From Suilimivivens sp964393865 (lineage in GTDB: Bacteria; Bacillota; Clostridia; Lachnospirales; Lachnospiraceae): a stretch of DNA of 64,000 nt. A model generated the notes under the pieces. It searched no databases, had not been told where the DNA came from, and worked only from the letters and a program-made list of their open reading frames with translations. The position numbers were made by a program, and so were the translations under genes. Below are positions 33,617 through 42,949 of this stretch, in pieces. The first letter of the stretch is position 1. Each line of letters starts with the position of its first letter. The stretch is from positions 1 to 64,000 of the forward strand of contig CAYMUW010000011.1 in assembly GCA_964393865.1 (NCBI GenBank), in the 5' to 3' direction.

Positions 33617-34100
33617 GCAGCTTTTCATGTGTGTTTGCGGACTTAGTTATGGTCTCCTGGCATCTGCCGGTGTATTTACCGTATTGGTATCTGTTGGGCT
33701 TATCCCCAGATTCGCAGGAAAGATGCATGTGGCAAAGAAAATATTTGCCTTGGAGGAGGCTGTGGTGTTGGGAACTCTGGCAGGAGGTTTCTTTAGTGTA
33801 TTTTCCGATTGGTGGCAGATAGGAGCATTTGTTTCTGAAACACAGCTCTTTGGCAGCCATACCGACAGTATCTGGAAGGTGATAGGGACCTTGTTTTTGA
33901 TTGCTTTTGGCATTTTTGCGGGAATGTTTGTAGGTTGTCTGGCTTTTGCCATAGCGGAAATGTTGGATTCGCTTCCTATCTTTGCAAGGCGGATCGGTTT
34001 TCGGCATGGATTGGGGGTGGCAGTGACCGCCGCAGCCTGCGGAAAGCTGTTGGGGAGTTTGATTTATTTTGCGAAAGGGGTTTTTCTGACGGGATTATAA
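33606..34100 (+). CDS. spoVAB: Stage V sporulation protein AB
   Basis: This 164-residue membrane protein has about four to five helices. The family features are CGLSYGLLASAGVFTVLVSVGLIPRFAGKM (split), ALEEAVVLGTLAG and GCLAFAIAEMLDSLPIFARR. The ATG at 33606 lies inside the end of spoVAA (overlap 11 bases), with GGGAGGG 11 bases upstream. A TTG at 33603 is an alternative start. Co-expression with spoVAA is expected. No spoVAC follows, unlike the classical operon. Confidence 0.88.
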   Translation: MFLKQLFMCVCGLSYGLLASAGVFTVLVSVGLIPRFAGKMHVAKKIFALEEAVVLGTLAGGFFSVFSDWWQIGAFVSETQLFGSHTDSIWKVIGTLFLIAFGIFAGMFVGCLAFAIAEMLDSLPIFARRIGFRHGLGVAVTAAACGKLLGSLIYFAKGVFLTGL

Positions 34101-34143
34101 GGACTATCGTGCTTCAAATAAAGCCGGAACGGAAAAGAATGGA

Positions 34144-34172
34144 TTGAAAAAAATGCGCAAGCCGATTACAAT
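34144..34172 (+). promoter_or_regulatory. Sigma-A promoter before the small conserved gene and ridA
   Basis: TTGAAA (34144-34149) and TACAAT (34167-34172) are 17 bases apart. The promoter occupies the apparent N-terminal codons of a longer frame, which shows that the true start lies further downstream. Confidence 0.65.
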
Positions 34173-34194
34173 AGATAAGAATGGAGGGATGCAC

Positions 34195-34425
34195 ATGCGT
34201 CAAATGGAATTTAAGATGGAAAGGCCGGGACTTTTGAAGGAGGGCGATCTGATTACAGTGACGGAGGGCGTGCTTCCCAGCAGCTATTATTATACCATCG
34301 ACCCGTCACTTGCCATGTCAGGAAATATTCCTTTTCGTGAGCGCCTTAAGTCCACAAACGGACAAGTTATCAGTGTGATCGAAAATGAACGGGGATTTTA
34401 TGTGACGGCGCAGTTTGATGAATAA
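34195..34425 (+). CDS. Small conserved-looking hypothetical protein
   Basis: This 76-residue soluble protein starts MRQMEFKMERPGLLKEGDLI. It has an alternating pattern suggesting a small beta-barrel (VISVIENERGFYVTAQF near the end). I do not recognise the family. The start at 34195 has GGAGGG six bases upstream. It is followed 39 bases later by ridA and probably shares its promoter. Confidence 0.65.
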   Translation: MRQMEFKMERPGLLKEGDLITVTEGVLPSSYYYTIDPSLAMSGNIPFRERLKSTNGQVISVIENERGFYVTAQFDE

Positions 34426-34464
34426 ACCGTTTTTTGGCGGTCTGAAAAGAAATGGAGGAAAGTT

Positions 34465-34839
34465 ATGTTAACTAAAGTATCAACACCTAAGGCACCTGCA
34501 GCAATCGGCCCCTATTCTCAGGGAATTATCGCAAACGGAATGCTGTTTGCATCGGGACAGATACCCATCATACCGGAAACAGGAGAGCTTCAGGACGGGG
34601 ATATCACCGCACAGGCACAGCAGGTAATGGTAAATATCGGGGAGATTCTTAAGGAAGCAGGGACAGATTACGAGCATGTGGTTAAGACAACCTGCTTTTT
34701 GGCGGATATGAATGATTTTTCTGCATTTAACGGTGTCTATGAGAAATATTTTACCGGCAAGCCCGCAAGAAGCTGCGTGGCAGTTAAGCAGCTGCCCAAG
34801 AATGTTCTCTGTGAAGTGGAAGTGATTGCGGGTTTATGA
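34465..34839 (+). CDS. ridA: RidA family enamine/imine deaminase
   Basis: This 124-residue protein hydrolyses reactive enamines and imines such as 2-aminoacrylate, protecting PLP enzymes. It opens with APAAIGPYSQGI, has FASGQIPI, and carries the key arginine in ARSCVAVKQLP. Length is normal. AATGGAGG precedes the ATG. It overlaps aroK by four bases (ATGA), so they are translationally coupled. Confidence 0.93.
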   Translation: MLTKVSTPKAPAAIGPYSQGIIANGMLFASGQIPIIPETGELQDGDITAQAQQVMVNIGEILKEAGTDYEHVVKTTCFLADMNDFSAFNGVYEKYFTGKPARSCVAVKQLPKNVLCEVEVIAGL

Positions 34840-35333
34840 GAAGCAATATCATCCTGATAGGAATGCCGGGATCAGGCAAAAGTACAGTAGGCGTGGTCCT
34901 TGCCAAGAAACTGGGCCTGGGCTTTATGGACTCGGATCTGGTGATTCAGGAAAGAACGGGAAAGCTGCTATACCAGTTGATAGAGGAACATGGTGAAGAG
35001 GGCTTTATTTTACTGGAAAACCAAATTAACGCATCCATTCAGGCGAAAGATACGGTGATTGCCACAGGAGGCAGTGCCGTTTACGGACAGGAAGCCATGG
35101 CTCATTTTAAGGACATAGGACAGGTAGTTTATTTGCAGCTGCCCTATGAAGAGCTGGAGGAGAGATTAGGTGATCTGTATGAGCGGGGCGTAGTGTTAAA
35201 GCCCGGTTTTACATTGCGGGACCTGTACGAGGAGAGAATGCCGCTGTATGAGCAATATGCAGACCTTATAATAGAATGCAGCGGAAAAAGCATTCCTCAG
35301 ATCATAAAAGAAATATATGCAAAAAGGAATTGA
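34836..35333 (+). CDS. aroK: Shikimate kinase
   Basis: This 165-residue kinase phosphorylates shikimate in aromatic amino acid synthesis. The P-loop is GMPGSGKSTVG at the N-terminus, the shikimate-binding Asp is in FMDSDLVIQ, and ATGGSAVY is the central glycine motif. The lid region around LKPGFTLRDLYEERMPLYEQYAD (split) fits the family branch common in Clostridia. It overlaps ridA and ends three bases before the DMT transporter gene. No other aro gene is in the window. Confidence 0.85.
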   Translation: MRSNIILIGMPGSGKSTVGVVLAKKLGLGFMDSDLVIQERTGKLLYQLIEEHGEEGFILLENQINASIQAKDTVIATGGSAVYGQEAMAHFKDIGQVVYLQLPYEELEERLGDLYERGVVLKPGFTLRDLYEERMPLYEQYADLIIECSGKSIPQIIKEIYAKRN

Positions 35334-35336
35334 CCA

Positions 35337-36236
35337 ATGAAAAAGACAGCACTTCGAAGCAGCTTTTTGCTGTTTTTGGCAGCGTTTATCTGGGGTGTGG
35401 CCTTTGTGGCTCAAAGCGTGGGCATGGACTACATGGGGCCTTTCAGTTTTAACGGGGCAAGATTTTTAATGGGAAGCATTGTTTTGCTCCCGCTTGTGCT
35501 TTATAGGAGGAAAAAGGATAAAGAGAAACAGGTAAAGCGTGCAGATTTGAAAACCACTCTTATAGGCGGAGGCTGCTGCGGACTGGCATTATGCTCTGCG
35601 GCTCTTTTGCAGCAGTTCGGCATTATGTATACAACGGTGGGAAAAGCAGGCTTTATTACTACTCTTTATATCATTATAGTGCCGATTATGGGAATTTTTC
35701 TTAAGAAAAAGGTGCCGGGAAAGATATGGCTGGCGGCATTGATTGCGGCAGTGGGAATGTACCTTTTGTGCATGAGCGAAAGCTTTAGGCTAAGCAGAGG
35801 CGATACCTATGTATTTATCTGCGCCGTTTTATTTTCGGTGCATATTCTGGTGATCGATTATTTTTCTCCCAAGGCTGACGGCGTGGAGCTTTCCTGTCTG
35901 CAGTTTCTTACGGCAGGTGTGATATGCTCTGTGGCGGCATTGATTTTGGAAAAGCCTCAGCTTTCCAATTTTGTGGATGGGATTATTCCGCTTGCCTATG
36001 CGGGTATTATGTCCAGCGGTGTGGCCTATACGCTTCAGATTGTGGGGCAAAAGGATCTGGACCCTACAGTGGCATCATTGATTCTTTCCATGGAATCGGT
36101 GGTTTCCATGCTGGCTGGCTGGGTACTGTTAGGACAGGCCTTAAGTCCCAGGGAATTGTTTGGCTGTTTACTGGTTTTTGGCGCAGTGATTTTGGTTCAG
36201 CTTCCGGACAAAAGGCTGCAGACCATAAGAGAATGA
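35337..36236 (+). CDS. EamA/DMT family transporter
   Basis: This 299-residue polytopic protein has about ten helices in two EamA repeats. It has FIWGVAFVAQSVGMDYMGPF at the start (split), GKAGFITTLYIIIVPIMG, and SLILSMESVVSMLAGW in the second repeat. Members export or import amino acids and metabolites; the substrate here is unknown. It is the last gene of the ridA-aroK unit. Its stop codon overlaps the sigma-G promoter of spoVAE. Confidence 0.85.
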   Translation: MKKTALRSSFLLFLAAFIWGVAFVAQSVGMDYMGPFSFNGARFLMGSIVLLPLVLYRRKKDKEKQVKRADLKTTLIGGGCCGLALCSAALLQQFGIMYTTVGKAGFITTLYIIIVPIMGIFLKKKVPGKIWLAALIAAVGMYLLCMSESFRLSRGDTYVFICAVLFSVHILVIDYFSPKADGVELSCLQFLTAGVICSVAALILEKPQLSNFVDGIIPLAYAGIMSSGVAYTLQIVGQKDLDPTVASLILSMESVVSMLAGWVLLGQALSPRELFGCLLVFGAVILVQLPDKRLQTIRE

Positions 36237-36260
36237 ATTAAAAGATTTTTGTACATAATA
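36231..36260 (+). promoter_or_regulatory. Sigma-G promoter of spoVAE
   Basis: GAATG (36231-36235) and CATAATA (36254-36260) are 18 bases apart and fit GHATR-N17/18-CATWHTA at every position. The promoter spans the stop codon of the preceding transporter gene. Transcription would begin near 36267, after the first codon of the longer apparent frame at 36265, which supports the start at 36310. Confidence 0.65.
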
Positions 36261-36309
36261 ATCCATGAAAGCAATCCTGCAAAAAAAGCTGCGGTTTAAG
36301 GAGGTTATC

Positions 36310-36666
36310 ATGGATTATTTTAATGCGTTTTGGGTGGGAGGGCTGGTTTGTGCCCTTGTACAGATTTTGATGGAAAAGACAAAGATGATGCCGGGAAGAA
36401 TTATGGTACTTTTGGTATGTCTCGGTGCTTTGATTGGCGTATTTGGATGGTATCAGCCGTTTGTGGAGTTTGCCGGTGCGGGCGCATCTGTTCCTTTGTT
36501 GGGATTTGGAAATGTTTTGATGAAGGGGGTCAAGGAAGCTGTAGATCAGGAAGGCTTTATGGGGCTTTTTATGGGAGGCTTTAAGGCAGGTGCTGTGGGA
36601 ACTTCGGCGGCTTTGATTTTTGGATACCTTGCCAGTCTGATTTTTAATCCGAAGATGAGAAAATAG
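36310..36666 (+). CDS. spoVAE: Stage V sporulation protein AE
   Basis: This 118-residue membrane protein has about three to four helices. It is similar in pattern to SpoVAC, as SpoVAEb proteins are: WYQPFVEFAGAGASVPLLGF and GGFKAGAVGTSAAL. TAAGGAGG precedes the ATG at 36310. It stands alone behind a sigma-G-type promoter, with the aminopeptidase gene next. With spoVAAB, spoVAC and spoVAD it completes the A-to-E set within 11.3 kb. Confidence 0.88.
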   Translation: MDYFNAFWVGGLVCALVQILMEKTKMMPGRIMVLLVCLGALIGVFGWYQPFVEFAGAGASVPLLGFGNVLMKGVKEAVDQEGFMGLFMGGFKAGAVGTSAALIFGYLASLIFNPKMRK

Positions 36667-36773
36667 CTTAATAAAAGCCATACATGCTACTGTCATCCTG
36701 TCTTAAATCGTGTTATCATATTTATTATAATATGAATTCAGGAAGCCGTTGATGCGGCGGAACGGGAGGCAAA

Positions 36774-38558
36774 ATGATACAGAAGCGATTACAATTATTA
36801 AGAGAAGCCATGAAAGCGGCGGACATAGACTGCTATATAATCCCTACCTCAGATTATCATGACAGTGAATATGTCAGCGGCTTTTTCATGGTACGTAAAT
36901 ATTTCAGCGGGTTTACAGGCTCCGCAGGAACTCTTGTGGTAACAGCGGACGAGGCGGCGCTTTTTACTGACGGCAGATATTTTATTCAGGCAGGAGAGGA
37001 GCTTGCCGGCACATCAGTCAGATTGATGAAAATAGGAGAGCCGGGTGTACCCACCCTTAAGGAGTATATTGACAGTGTGCTCTCCGAAGGCCAAAATCTG
37101 GGCTTTGACGGCAGGGTATTGGGGGCTGAGGAGGCTGAGGGCTTTGAGGAAATCCTTCGCAAAAAGCAGGGGAGAATTCTCTGGGATCGTGATCTGGCGG
37201 AGGATATCTGGAAGGACCGGCCGCCGCTTCCCGATCATCCCGTATGGATGCTGGAGGAATGCTACAGCGGACAGTCCATGGCGGATAAGTTAAAGAGAGT
37301 GCGTGAAAAGATGAGGGAGGAAGGCGCCGATGTGCATATTTTAACCTCCCTGGATGATATTGCATGGCTGTTAAATCTCAGGGGCGGTGATGTGGACTAT
37401 TGTCCGGTGTTCCTCTCCTATGCAGTGATTCGGATGGAGCAGGTTCTTCTGTTTGCAGGTAAGGCATGGCCGGATGAGATCAGGAGCTATCTGGAGGCAA
37501 ACGGGGTGGAGCTGCGCCCTTATCAGGATTTTTACGATTATGCCGCAGCTATCCGTGGGAAAAAGGTATTAATATGCCGGGGGCGAATCAATTATCGCCT
37601 GCACAGGATACTGAAAGAACATGCAGAGGTAATCGACAGACCTAATCCTACCGCCCTGATGAAGGCAGTCAAAAATCCCATAGAGACAGAAAATCTGCGT
37701 AAGTCTCATTTGAAGGACGGCGTGGCGGTAACACGTTTTATGTACTGGCTTAAGAAAAATGTAGGTAAGATACCCATGACGGAAATAAGCGTGGCAGAAT
37801 ATCTGGAACAGCTTCGAAGGAAAGAGGAGGGCTTTATTGAGCCGAGCTTTGAGACAATCTCCGCTTACGGAGCGAACGGAGCCATCGTTCATTACAGCGC
37901 CAAGCCGGAGGATTGTGCACAGATTAAGCCTTATGGATTTTTGATGGTGGACAGCGGAGGCCATTACTGGGAGGGAACTACAGACATTACCAGAACTTTT
38001 GTGCTTGGAGAAGTGACGGAGGAAATGAAGCGTCATTTTACCCTTGTGCTTCGGGCTATGCTGAATTTAAAAAACACCCGTTTTTTATATGGATGCAGAG
38101 GATCAAATTTGGATATTCGCACAAGAGAGGTGTTTTGGGAACAGGGAATAGACTATAAGCATGGTACCGGCCACGGTGTGGGTTACCTGTTAAATGTGCA
38201 TGAAGGGCCTAACAGCTTTCGGTGGAAGCCTTTTTCCAATGAGCAGGATAATGCGGTGCTGGAGGAGGGCATGGTGACTACCGACGAACCGGGAATTTAT
38301 ATAGAAGGAAGTCACGGCATTCGAATTGAAAATGAACTTCTTTGCCGTAAGGGTGAAAAGAATGAATACGGCCAGTTCATGTACTTTGAGGATTTAACCT
38401 GTGTGCCCATTGACCTGGACGGGGTAGAGGTTTCTTTGCTTGATGAGATGGAGCGGAAGTGGCTGAACGAGTATCATAGAGAGGTTTATCAAAAACTGGA
38501 GCCTTATTTTACCGGGGAAGAGCTTGGCTGGCTGAAGGAAGCAACGAGGTGCATATGA
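36774..38558 (+). CDS. Aminopeptidase P family metallopeptidase (M24B)
   Basis: This 594-residue protein has the three-domain form of Xaa-Pro aminopeptidase, with two creatinase-like N-terminal domains and a C-terminal pita-bread domain. The five metal ligands are visible in MVDSGGHYWEGTTDITRTF (two Asp), GTGHGVGY (His) and TDEPGIYIEGSHGIRIENE (two Glu). It removes N-terminal residues before proline. AACGGGAGG precedes the ATG. Its stop codon overlaps the start of the HAD gene. Confidence 0.92.
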   Translation: MIQKRLQLLREAMKAADIDCYIIPTSDYHDSEYVSGFFMVRKYFSGFTGSAGTLVVTADEAALFTDGRYFIQAGEELAGTSVRLMKIGEPGVPTLKEYIDSVLSEGQNLGFDGRVLGAEEAEGFEEILRKKQGRILWDRDLAEDIWKDRPPLPDHPVWMLEECYSGQSMADKLKRVREKMREEGADVHILTSLDDIAWLLNLRGGDVDYCPVFLSYAVIRMEQVLLFAGKAWPDEIRSYLEANGVELRPYQDFYDYAAAIRGKKVLICRGRINYRLHRILKEHAEVIDRPNPTALMKAVKNPIETENLRKSHLKDGVAVTRFMYWLKKNVGKIPMTEISVAEYLEQLRRKEEGFIEPSFETISAYGANGAIVHYSAKPEDCAQIKPYGFLMVDSGGHYWEGTTDITRTFVLGEVTEEMKRHFTLVLRAMLNLKNTRFLYGCRGSNLDIRTREVFWEQGIDYKHGTGHGVGYLLNVHEGPNSFRWKPFSNEQDNAVLEEGMVTTDEPGIYIEGSHGIRIENELLCRKGEKNEYGQFMYFEDLTCVPIDLDGVEVSLLDEMERKWLNEYHREVYQKLEPYFTGEELGWLKEATRCI

Positions 38559-39364
38559 TACCTGAAAGGAATACAGATCCAAATCAAATATTAAAGAGAA
38601 TTACCTGCTTTGCACTGGATATGGACGGAACCGTTTATTTGGGAGAAAAATGGATTGACGGTGCCAGAGACTTTTTAAAGGCGGTGGAGCAGCGGGGAAA
38701 GAAATATGTGTTCTTAACCAATAATTCCTCCAAGAATCCGCAGGCATACATGGAAAAGCTGGAGCGAATGGGACTTCCCATTGATCTGTCTAAGATTGTT
38801 ACATCGGGACAGGCCACCATCGCTTATTTAAAGAAGAATTTTCCCGGAAAGAAGGTGTTTCTTCTGGGAAATGAGCTGCTTGCGGAGGAATTTCGGGAGG
38901 AAGGAATTGATCTTGACGAGGACAGCCCGGAGGTGGTAGTGGTGGGCTTTGATACCTCTCTCACCTATGCCAAGATGTGCAGGGTGTGTGATCTGGTGCG
39001 GGAAGGGCTGCCCTATATTTCAACCCATCCTGACTATAACTGTCCTACGGAAACCGGGTTTATTCCAGATGCAGGGGCGATTCATGCGTTTATTCATGCT
39101 TCTGCCTTTCGATACCCGGATCATATTGTCGGGAAGCCTAACGGTGATATTATGGATTACTTGGCTTGGCGGGCCGGAGTAAGTAAGGAACAGACCGCCA
39201 TGGTGGGAGACCGGCTTTATACAGATGTGGCAGCCGGTGTAAATAACGGGTATACAGGAATTTTAGTGCTCAGTGGTGAGGCAGGAATGGAGGATGTAAA
39301 AGCATCAAAAGTAATTCCTGATTTAATTTTTGACTCTGTGAAAGAGATGATTCCTTATTTGTAA
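38555..39364 (+). CDS. HAD-IIA family phosphatase (NagD-like)
   Basis: This 269-residue protein has the HAD nucleophile motif FALDMDGTVYLG, the threonine motif FLTNNSSKN, the lysine in IVGKPNGDIMDYL and the Asp pair in MVGDRLYTDVAAG. The large cap between motifs is of the IIA type. The family dephosphorylates nucleotides, glycerol phosphate or phosphoglycolate; substrate unknown. The ATG at 38555 overlaps the preceding gene's TGA; a GTG two codons upstream is possible. Confidence 0.88.
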   Translation: MIPERNTDPNQILKRITCFALDMDGTVYLGEKWIDGARDFLKAVEQRGKKYVFLTNNSSKNPQAYMEKLERMGLPIDLSKIVTSGQATIAYLKKNFPGKKVFLLGNELLAEEFREEGIDLDEDSPEVVVVGFDTSLTYAKMCRVCDLVREGLPYISTHPDYNCPTETGFIPDAGAIHAFIHASAFRYPDHIVGKPNGDIMDYLAWRAGVSKEQTAMVGDRLYTDVAAGVNNGYTGILVLSGEAGMEDVKASKVIPDLIFDSVKEMIPYL

Positions 39365-39397
39365 GAGAGCATAAAAGGAATGGAAACGGGGACTGAT

Positions 39398-42300
39398 ATG
39401 GGATTAAGGTTTTGTTTCGGCGGTTCGGGTGCCGGAAAAAGCAGACAGCTTTATGAGTACATAACACAGTGGGCGGACAGAGAGCCGGAACGGAATTTTC
39501 TTTTTCTGGTGCCGGATCAGTTTACCATGCAGGTTCAAATAGATTTGGTGAACGCCAGCAGCCGTGGCGGTATTATGAATATTGATGTGCTCAGCTTCGG
39601 CAGACTGGCACACCGCATCTTTGAGGAGACAGGGTGCGGAACGGGAACGGTTCTGGATGATACGGGAAAGAGTCTGGTGTTGCGCAAGGTGGCGGCAGAG
39701 CTACAGGATGAGATGCCTGTTATCGGGAAGAATTTAAACAAGATCGGTTACATCCATGAGGTGAAGTCAGCGGTTTCCGAGTTTATGCAGTATGGAATTT
39801 CCGCAGATCAGGCGGGAGAACTGGCCGAATTTGCCAAAGGGAGAGGCGCATTATATCGGAAGCTAAAGGATCTTGAGACCATTTACAGAGGCTTTCAGGA
39901 GTATATTTCCCATAAATTCATCACTACGGAAGAGACCTTAAGTCTGTTGACCGATGCGGTAGGAAGGTCAGAGATTGTCAAAGGCAGCGTGGTCGTATTT
40001 GACGGATTTACGGGATTTACACCGATTCAGTACCGTTTGATACAGGAGCTTATGAGGTTGACCGAAGAAGTCATTGTTTCTATAACGATTGATATTCGTG
40101 AAAATCCTTTTCAAATTGGAGGGGAGCAGGAATTATTTTACCTTAGCAAGAAAACAACAGTAGATCTTTGCCGGTTGGCCAGGGAGGCAAACGTTAAAAG
40201 AACAGACGATATTTATATGAAGGGCACTCCTTTGCCCAGGTTTAAGGAGAATAAGGAGCTTGCACATTTGGAGCAGAATTTGTTCCGCTATCCGTGGAAA
40301 GCTTATGAGGGTGAAGATACAACGGGCTCTGCAATTCATATTGCAGAGGCTGTTAATCCGGCAAAAGAAGTACAACAGGTATGTATTACCATTAAAAAGC
40401 TGGTTTTGGAGGAGGGCTATTGTTACCGGGATATTGCGGTGGTTACCGGTGATCTGGAGACCTATGGCGACTATTTTGAAAGGGAAGCACTGGTGTATGA
40501 TATTCCCTTTTTTATGGACAGAACCAGAGGACTTTTACTCAATCCTTTGATTGAGTATATTCGAAGCGCACTGAAAATGGTATTGCAGAATTTTTCCTAT
40601 GAGGCGGTATTTCATTACCTGCGCTGCGGTCTGATGGACTTTACGCCTGAGGAGATCGACAGGCTGGAAAATTATGTGCTTGCCTGCGGCATCAAGGGGA
40701 GGAAGAAGTGGGGTCAGGCCTTTGTGCGGACAAGCGATGTGCTGAAGACACTGCCGGAGGAGGAGCCGGGGGATACGCTGACAGAAGGTGAGCTGCAGGC
40801 GGATGGCAGAGAGGCAAGGCAGCTGCGCGCACTGGCAGAGCTGAATGCCACAAGGGAGCGCATGATGGAACAGATCGCACCGCTGCTTGAAAGAAAGAAG
40901 ACGGCGGGAGAGCTGGTCAGAACCTTATATGATTTTATTGTTACGGGAAAAATTCAGGAAAAGCTGGCGGTTTATGAGCAGGAATTCCGGGAAAACGGCG
41001 AGCCGGAAAGAGCCAGAGAATATGCCCAGATCTATCGTCTTGTGATGGAGCTTTTGGAACAGATTGTTTCCCTGCTTGATAAGGAGCCTATGACGCTTCA
41101 GGAATTTGCGGATATTCTGGACGCAGGCTTTGGAGAAATTCAGGTGGGAACTATTCCCGGAAGTGTAGATCGTATTGTGGTGGGCGATATGGAAAGAAGC
41201 CGCTTAAAGCAGGTGAAGATTTTATTCTTTTTGGGAGTCAACGATGGAAACATTCCCAAAACCAATTCCAAGAGCCGGATTATTTCCGATATTGACAGGG
41301 AATTTTTACAAGGCTCGGAATTTGAGCTGGCCCCTACACCCAGACAGCAGATGTACACCCAAAGACTGTATTTGTATATGAATATGACCAAGCCTTCTAA
41401 ACGCCTGTACATGTCCTTTTCGCGGATCAGCAGTCAGGGAAAGAGCATCAGACCCTCCTACCTGATTGAGAGAATGGAAAAGCTGTTCCCACGGATGGAA
41501 ATTGAAAAGGCGGACGGCGGGCAGACGGCTTTTGATCAGCTGGTTGGAAGGAAGGATGGTTTGTCTCTTCTGGCCGGGGAGCTTCGGGAATATGCCAGAG
41601 GGAGGGAAGGAAAGCTTTCCGAGGAAGAGCTTTATTCCCTGTACCGGTTCTATGATAAGGACGAGAAATACAGTCGTTATGCAGGAAAACTTGCACAAGC
41701 GGCCTTTGAGCAGTATACTCATAAGCCTCTTGCCAAGGCAGTGGCAAGGGCGCTTTACGGTCAGATGCTGGAAAACAGCGTAAGCCGGCTGGAACGCTAC
41801 GCGTCCTGTGCTTATTCTCATTTCCTTCAGTATGGTCTGATGTTGAAGGAACGGGAGGAATTTGGCTTTGAACAGGTGGATTTGGGAAATATTTTTCATA
41901 AGGTGCTGGAAATTTTTGCAGGAAAACTTTCAGAAAATAATTATACATGGTTTGACTTTCCGGAGGAGGCAGGGGATCAGCTGCTTCATCAGGCACTTTT
42001 AGAATGTACCCTGCAGTATGGCGAGAATGTATTGTACAGTAACGCGCGTTATGAATATATGACGGAGCGAATGTACCGTATCCTGAAAAGAACTGTCAGG
42101 ACATTAAAGGCCCAGCTTCGGGAAGGCGATTTTGTGCCCTCCTCCTTTGAAATGTCCTTCCAGCGTGTGGAAAAGCTGGAGTCGGTAAATATTGCACTTT
42201 CCGAAGAGGAAAAGATGAAGCTTCGGGGAAGGATTGACCGGATTGATATCTGCGAGGATGAAGAGCATGTTTATGTGAAGATTATTGATTATAAGTCTGG

Positions 42301-42949
42301 GAACAAAAAGTTCGATTTGGCTGCACTTTATTACGGCTTGCAGCTCCAGCTGGTGGTTTATATGAATGTGGCGGCGGAAATTACCGCTGCAAAGCATCCC
42401 GGCAAGGAGGTGGTTCCGGCTGCTCTTCTGTATTATCATGTGGCGGACCCGCTGATTAAAACAGAGGAGGAATTAACACCGCAGGAGCTTGACAGGGAGC
42501 TTTTAAAGGAGCTTCGGACCACCGGTGTGGTCAGCAGGGATGAACAGGTCATCAGCCTGCTTGATAAAAATTTTTCGGATAAATCCCTGATTGTTCCGGT
42601 GGAGCGGAAGAAGGACGGAAGCTTTTCCGCACGGTCCAGCGTGATTGACAGACAGGATTATGAGACGGTTTCTGCTTTTGTCAACCACAAGATCAGGCAG
42701 TTCGGACGTGAGATATTAAGCGGTAAGGTAGAGATCAATCCCTGTGAGCAGGGCAGCAGAAATTCCTGTACCTATTGTGCATTTAAGGGAGTATGTGACT
42801 TCGAGGCCGGAGTACCCGGATATGAAACCAGACAGCTGGCCAGTTATCCGGAGGATGAATTGATTGAGAGAATGAACAGGGAAATGGGTAAAGAAGCGGG
42901 TAAAGAAGTGGATAAAGAAACGGAAAAGGGAGAGGAAAATGGCCACTAA
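39398..42949 (+). CDS. addB: AddAB helicase-nuclease, subunit B
   Basis: This 1183-residue subunit of the AddAB enzyme processes double-strand breaks for RecA. The N-terminal P-loop is FGGSGAGKSRQLY. A C-terminal RecB-type nuclease domain carries VYVKIIDYKSGNKKFD. The iron-sulfur cysteines are in RYASCAYSHF and, near the end, CTYCAFKGVC, as in Bacillus AddB. I prefer the ATG at 39398; the one at 39380 has no ribosome-site spacing. Its tail is a lysine/glutamate tandem repeat. It overlaps addA by 11 bases. Confidence 0.95.
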   Translation: MGLRFCFGGSGAGKSRQLYEYITQWADREPERNFLFLVPDQFTMQVQIDLVNASSRGGIMNIDVLSFGRLAHRIFEETGCGTGTVLDDTGKSLVLRKVAAELQDEMPVIGKNLNKIGYIHEVKSAVSEFMQYGISADQAGELAEFAKGRGALYRKLKDLETIYRGFQEYISHKFITTEETLSLLTDAVGRSEIVKGSVVVFDGFTGFTPIQYRLIQELMRLTEEVIVSITIDIRENPFQIGGEQELFYLSKKTTVDLCRLAREANVKRTDDIYMKGTPLPRFKENKELAHLEQNLFRYPWKAYEGEDTTGSAIHIAEAVNPAKEVQQVCITIKKLVLEEGYCYRDIAVVTGDLETYGDYFEREALVYDIPFFMDRTRGLLLNPLIEYIRSALKMVLQNFSYEAVFHYLRCGLMDFTPEEIDRLENYVLACGIKGRKKWGQAFVRTSDVLKTLPEEEPGDTLTEGELQADGREARQLRALAELNATRERMMEQIAPLLERKKTAGELVRTLYDFIVTGKIQEKLAVYEQEFRENGEPERAREYAQIYRLVMELLEQIVSLLDKEPMTLQEFADILDAGFGEIQVGTIPGSVDRIVVGDMERSRLKQVKILFFLGVNDGNIPKTNSKSRIISDIDREFLQGSEFELAPTPRQQMYTQRLYLYMNMTKPSKRLYMSFSRISSQGKSIRPSYLIERMEKLFPRMEIEKADGGQTAFDQLVGRKDGLSLLAGELREYARGREGKLSEEELYSLYRFYDKDEKYSRYAGKLAQAAFEQYTHKPLAKAVARALYGQMLENSVSRLERYASCAYSHFLQYGLMLKEREEFGFEQVDLGNIFHKVLEIFAGKLSENNYTWFDFPEEAGDQLLHQALLECTLQYGENVLYSNARYEYMTERMYRILKRTVRTLKAQLREGDFVPSSFEMSFQRVEKLESVNIALSEEEKMKLRGRIDRIDICEDEEHVYVKIIDYKSGNKKFDLAALYYGLQLQLVVYMNVAAEITAAKHPGKEVVPAALLYYHVADPLIKTEEELTPQELDRELLKELRTTGVVSRDEQVISLLDKNFSDKSLIVPVERKKDGSFSARSSVIDRQDYETVSAFVNHKIRQFGREILSGKVEINPCEQGSRNSCTYCAFKGVCDFEAGVPGYETRQLASYPEDELIERMNREMGKEAGKEVDKETEKGEENGH
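42887..42922 (+). repeat. Three tandem 12-base repeats in the 3' end of addB
   Basis: GGTAAAGAAGCG, GGTAAAGAAGTG and GATAAAGAAACG follow each other without gap. They encode a repeated Gly/Asp-Lys-Glu tail beyond the iron-sulfur domain. Probably replication slippage in a tolerant tail. Confidence 0.7.
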
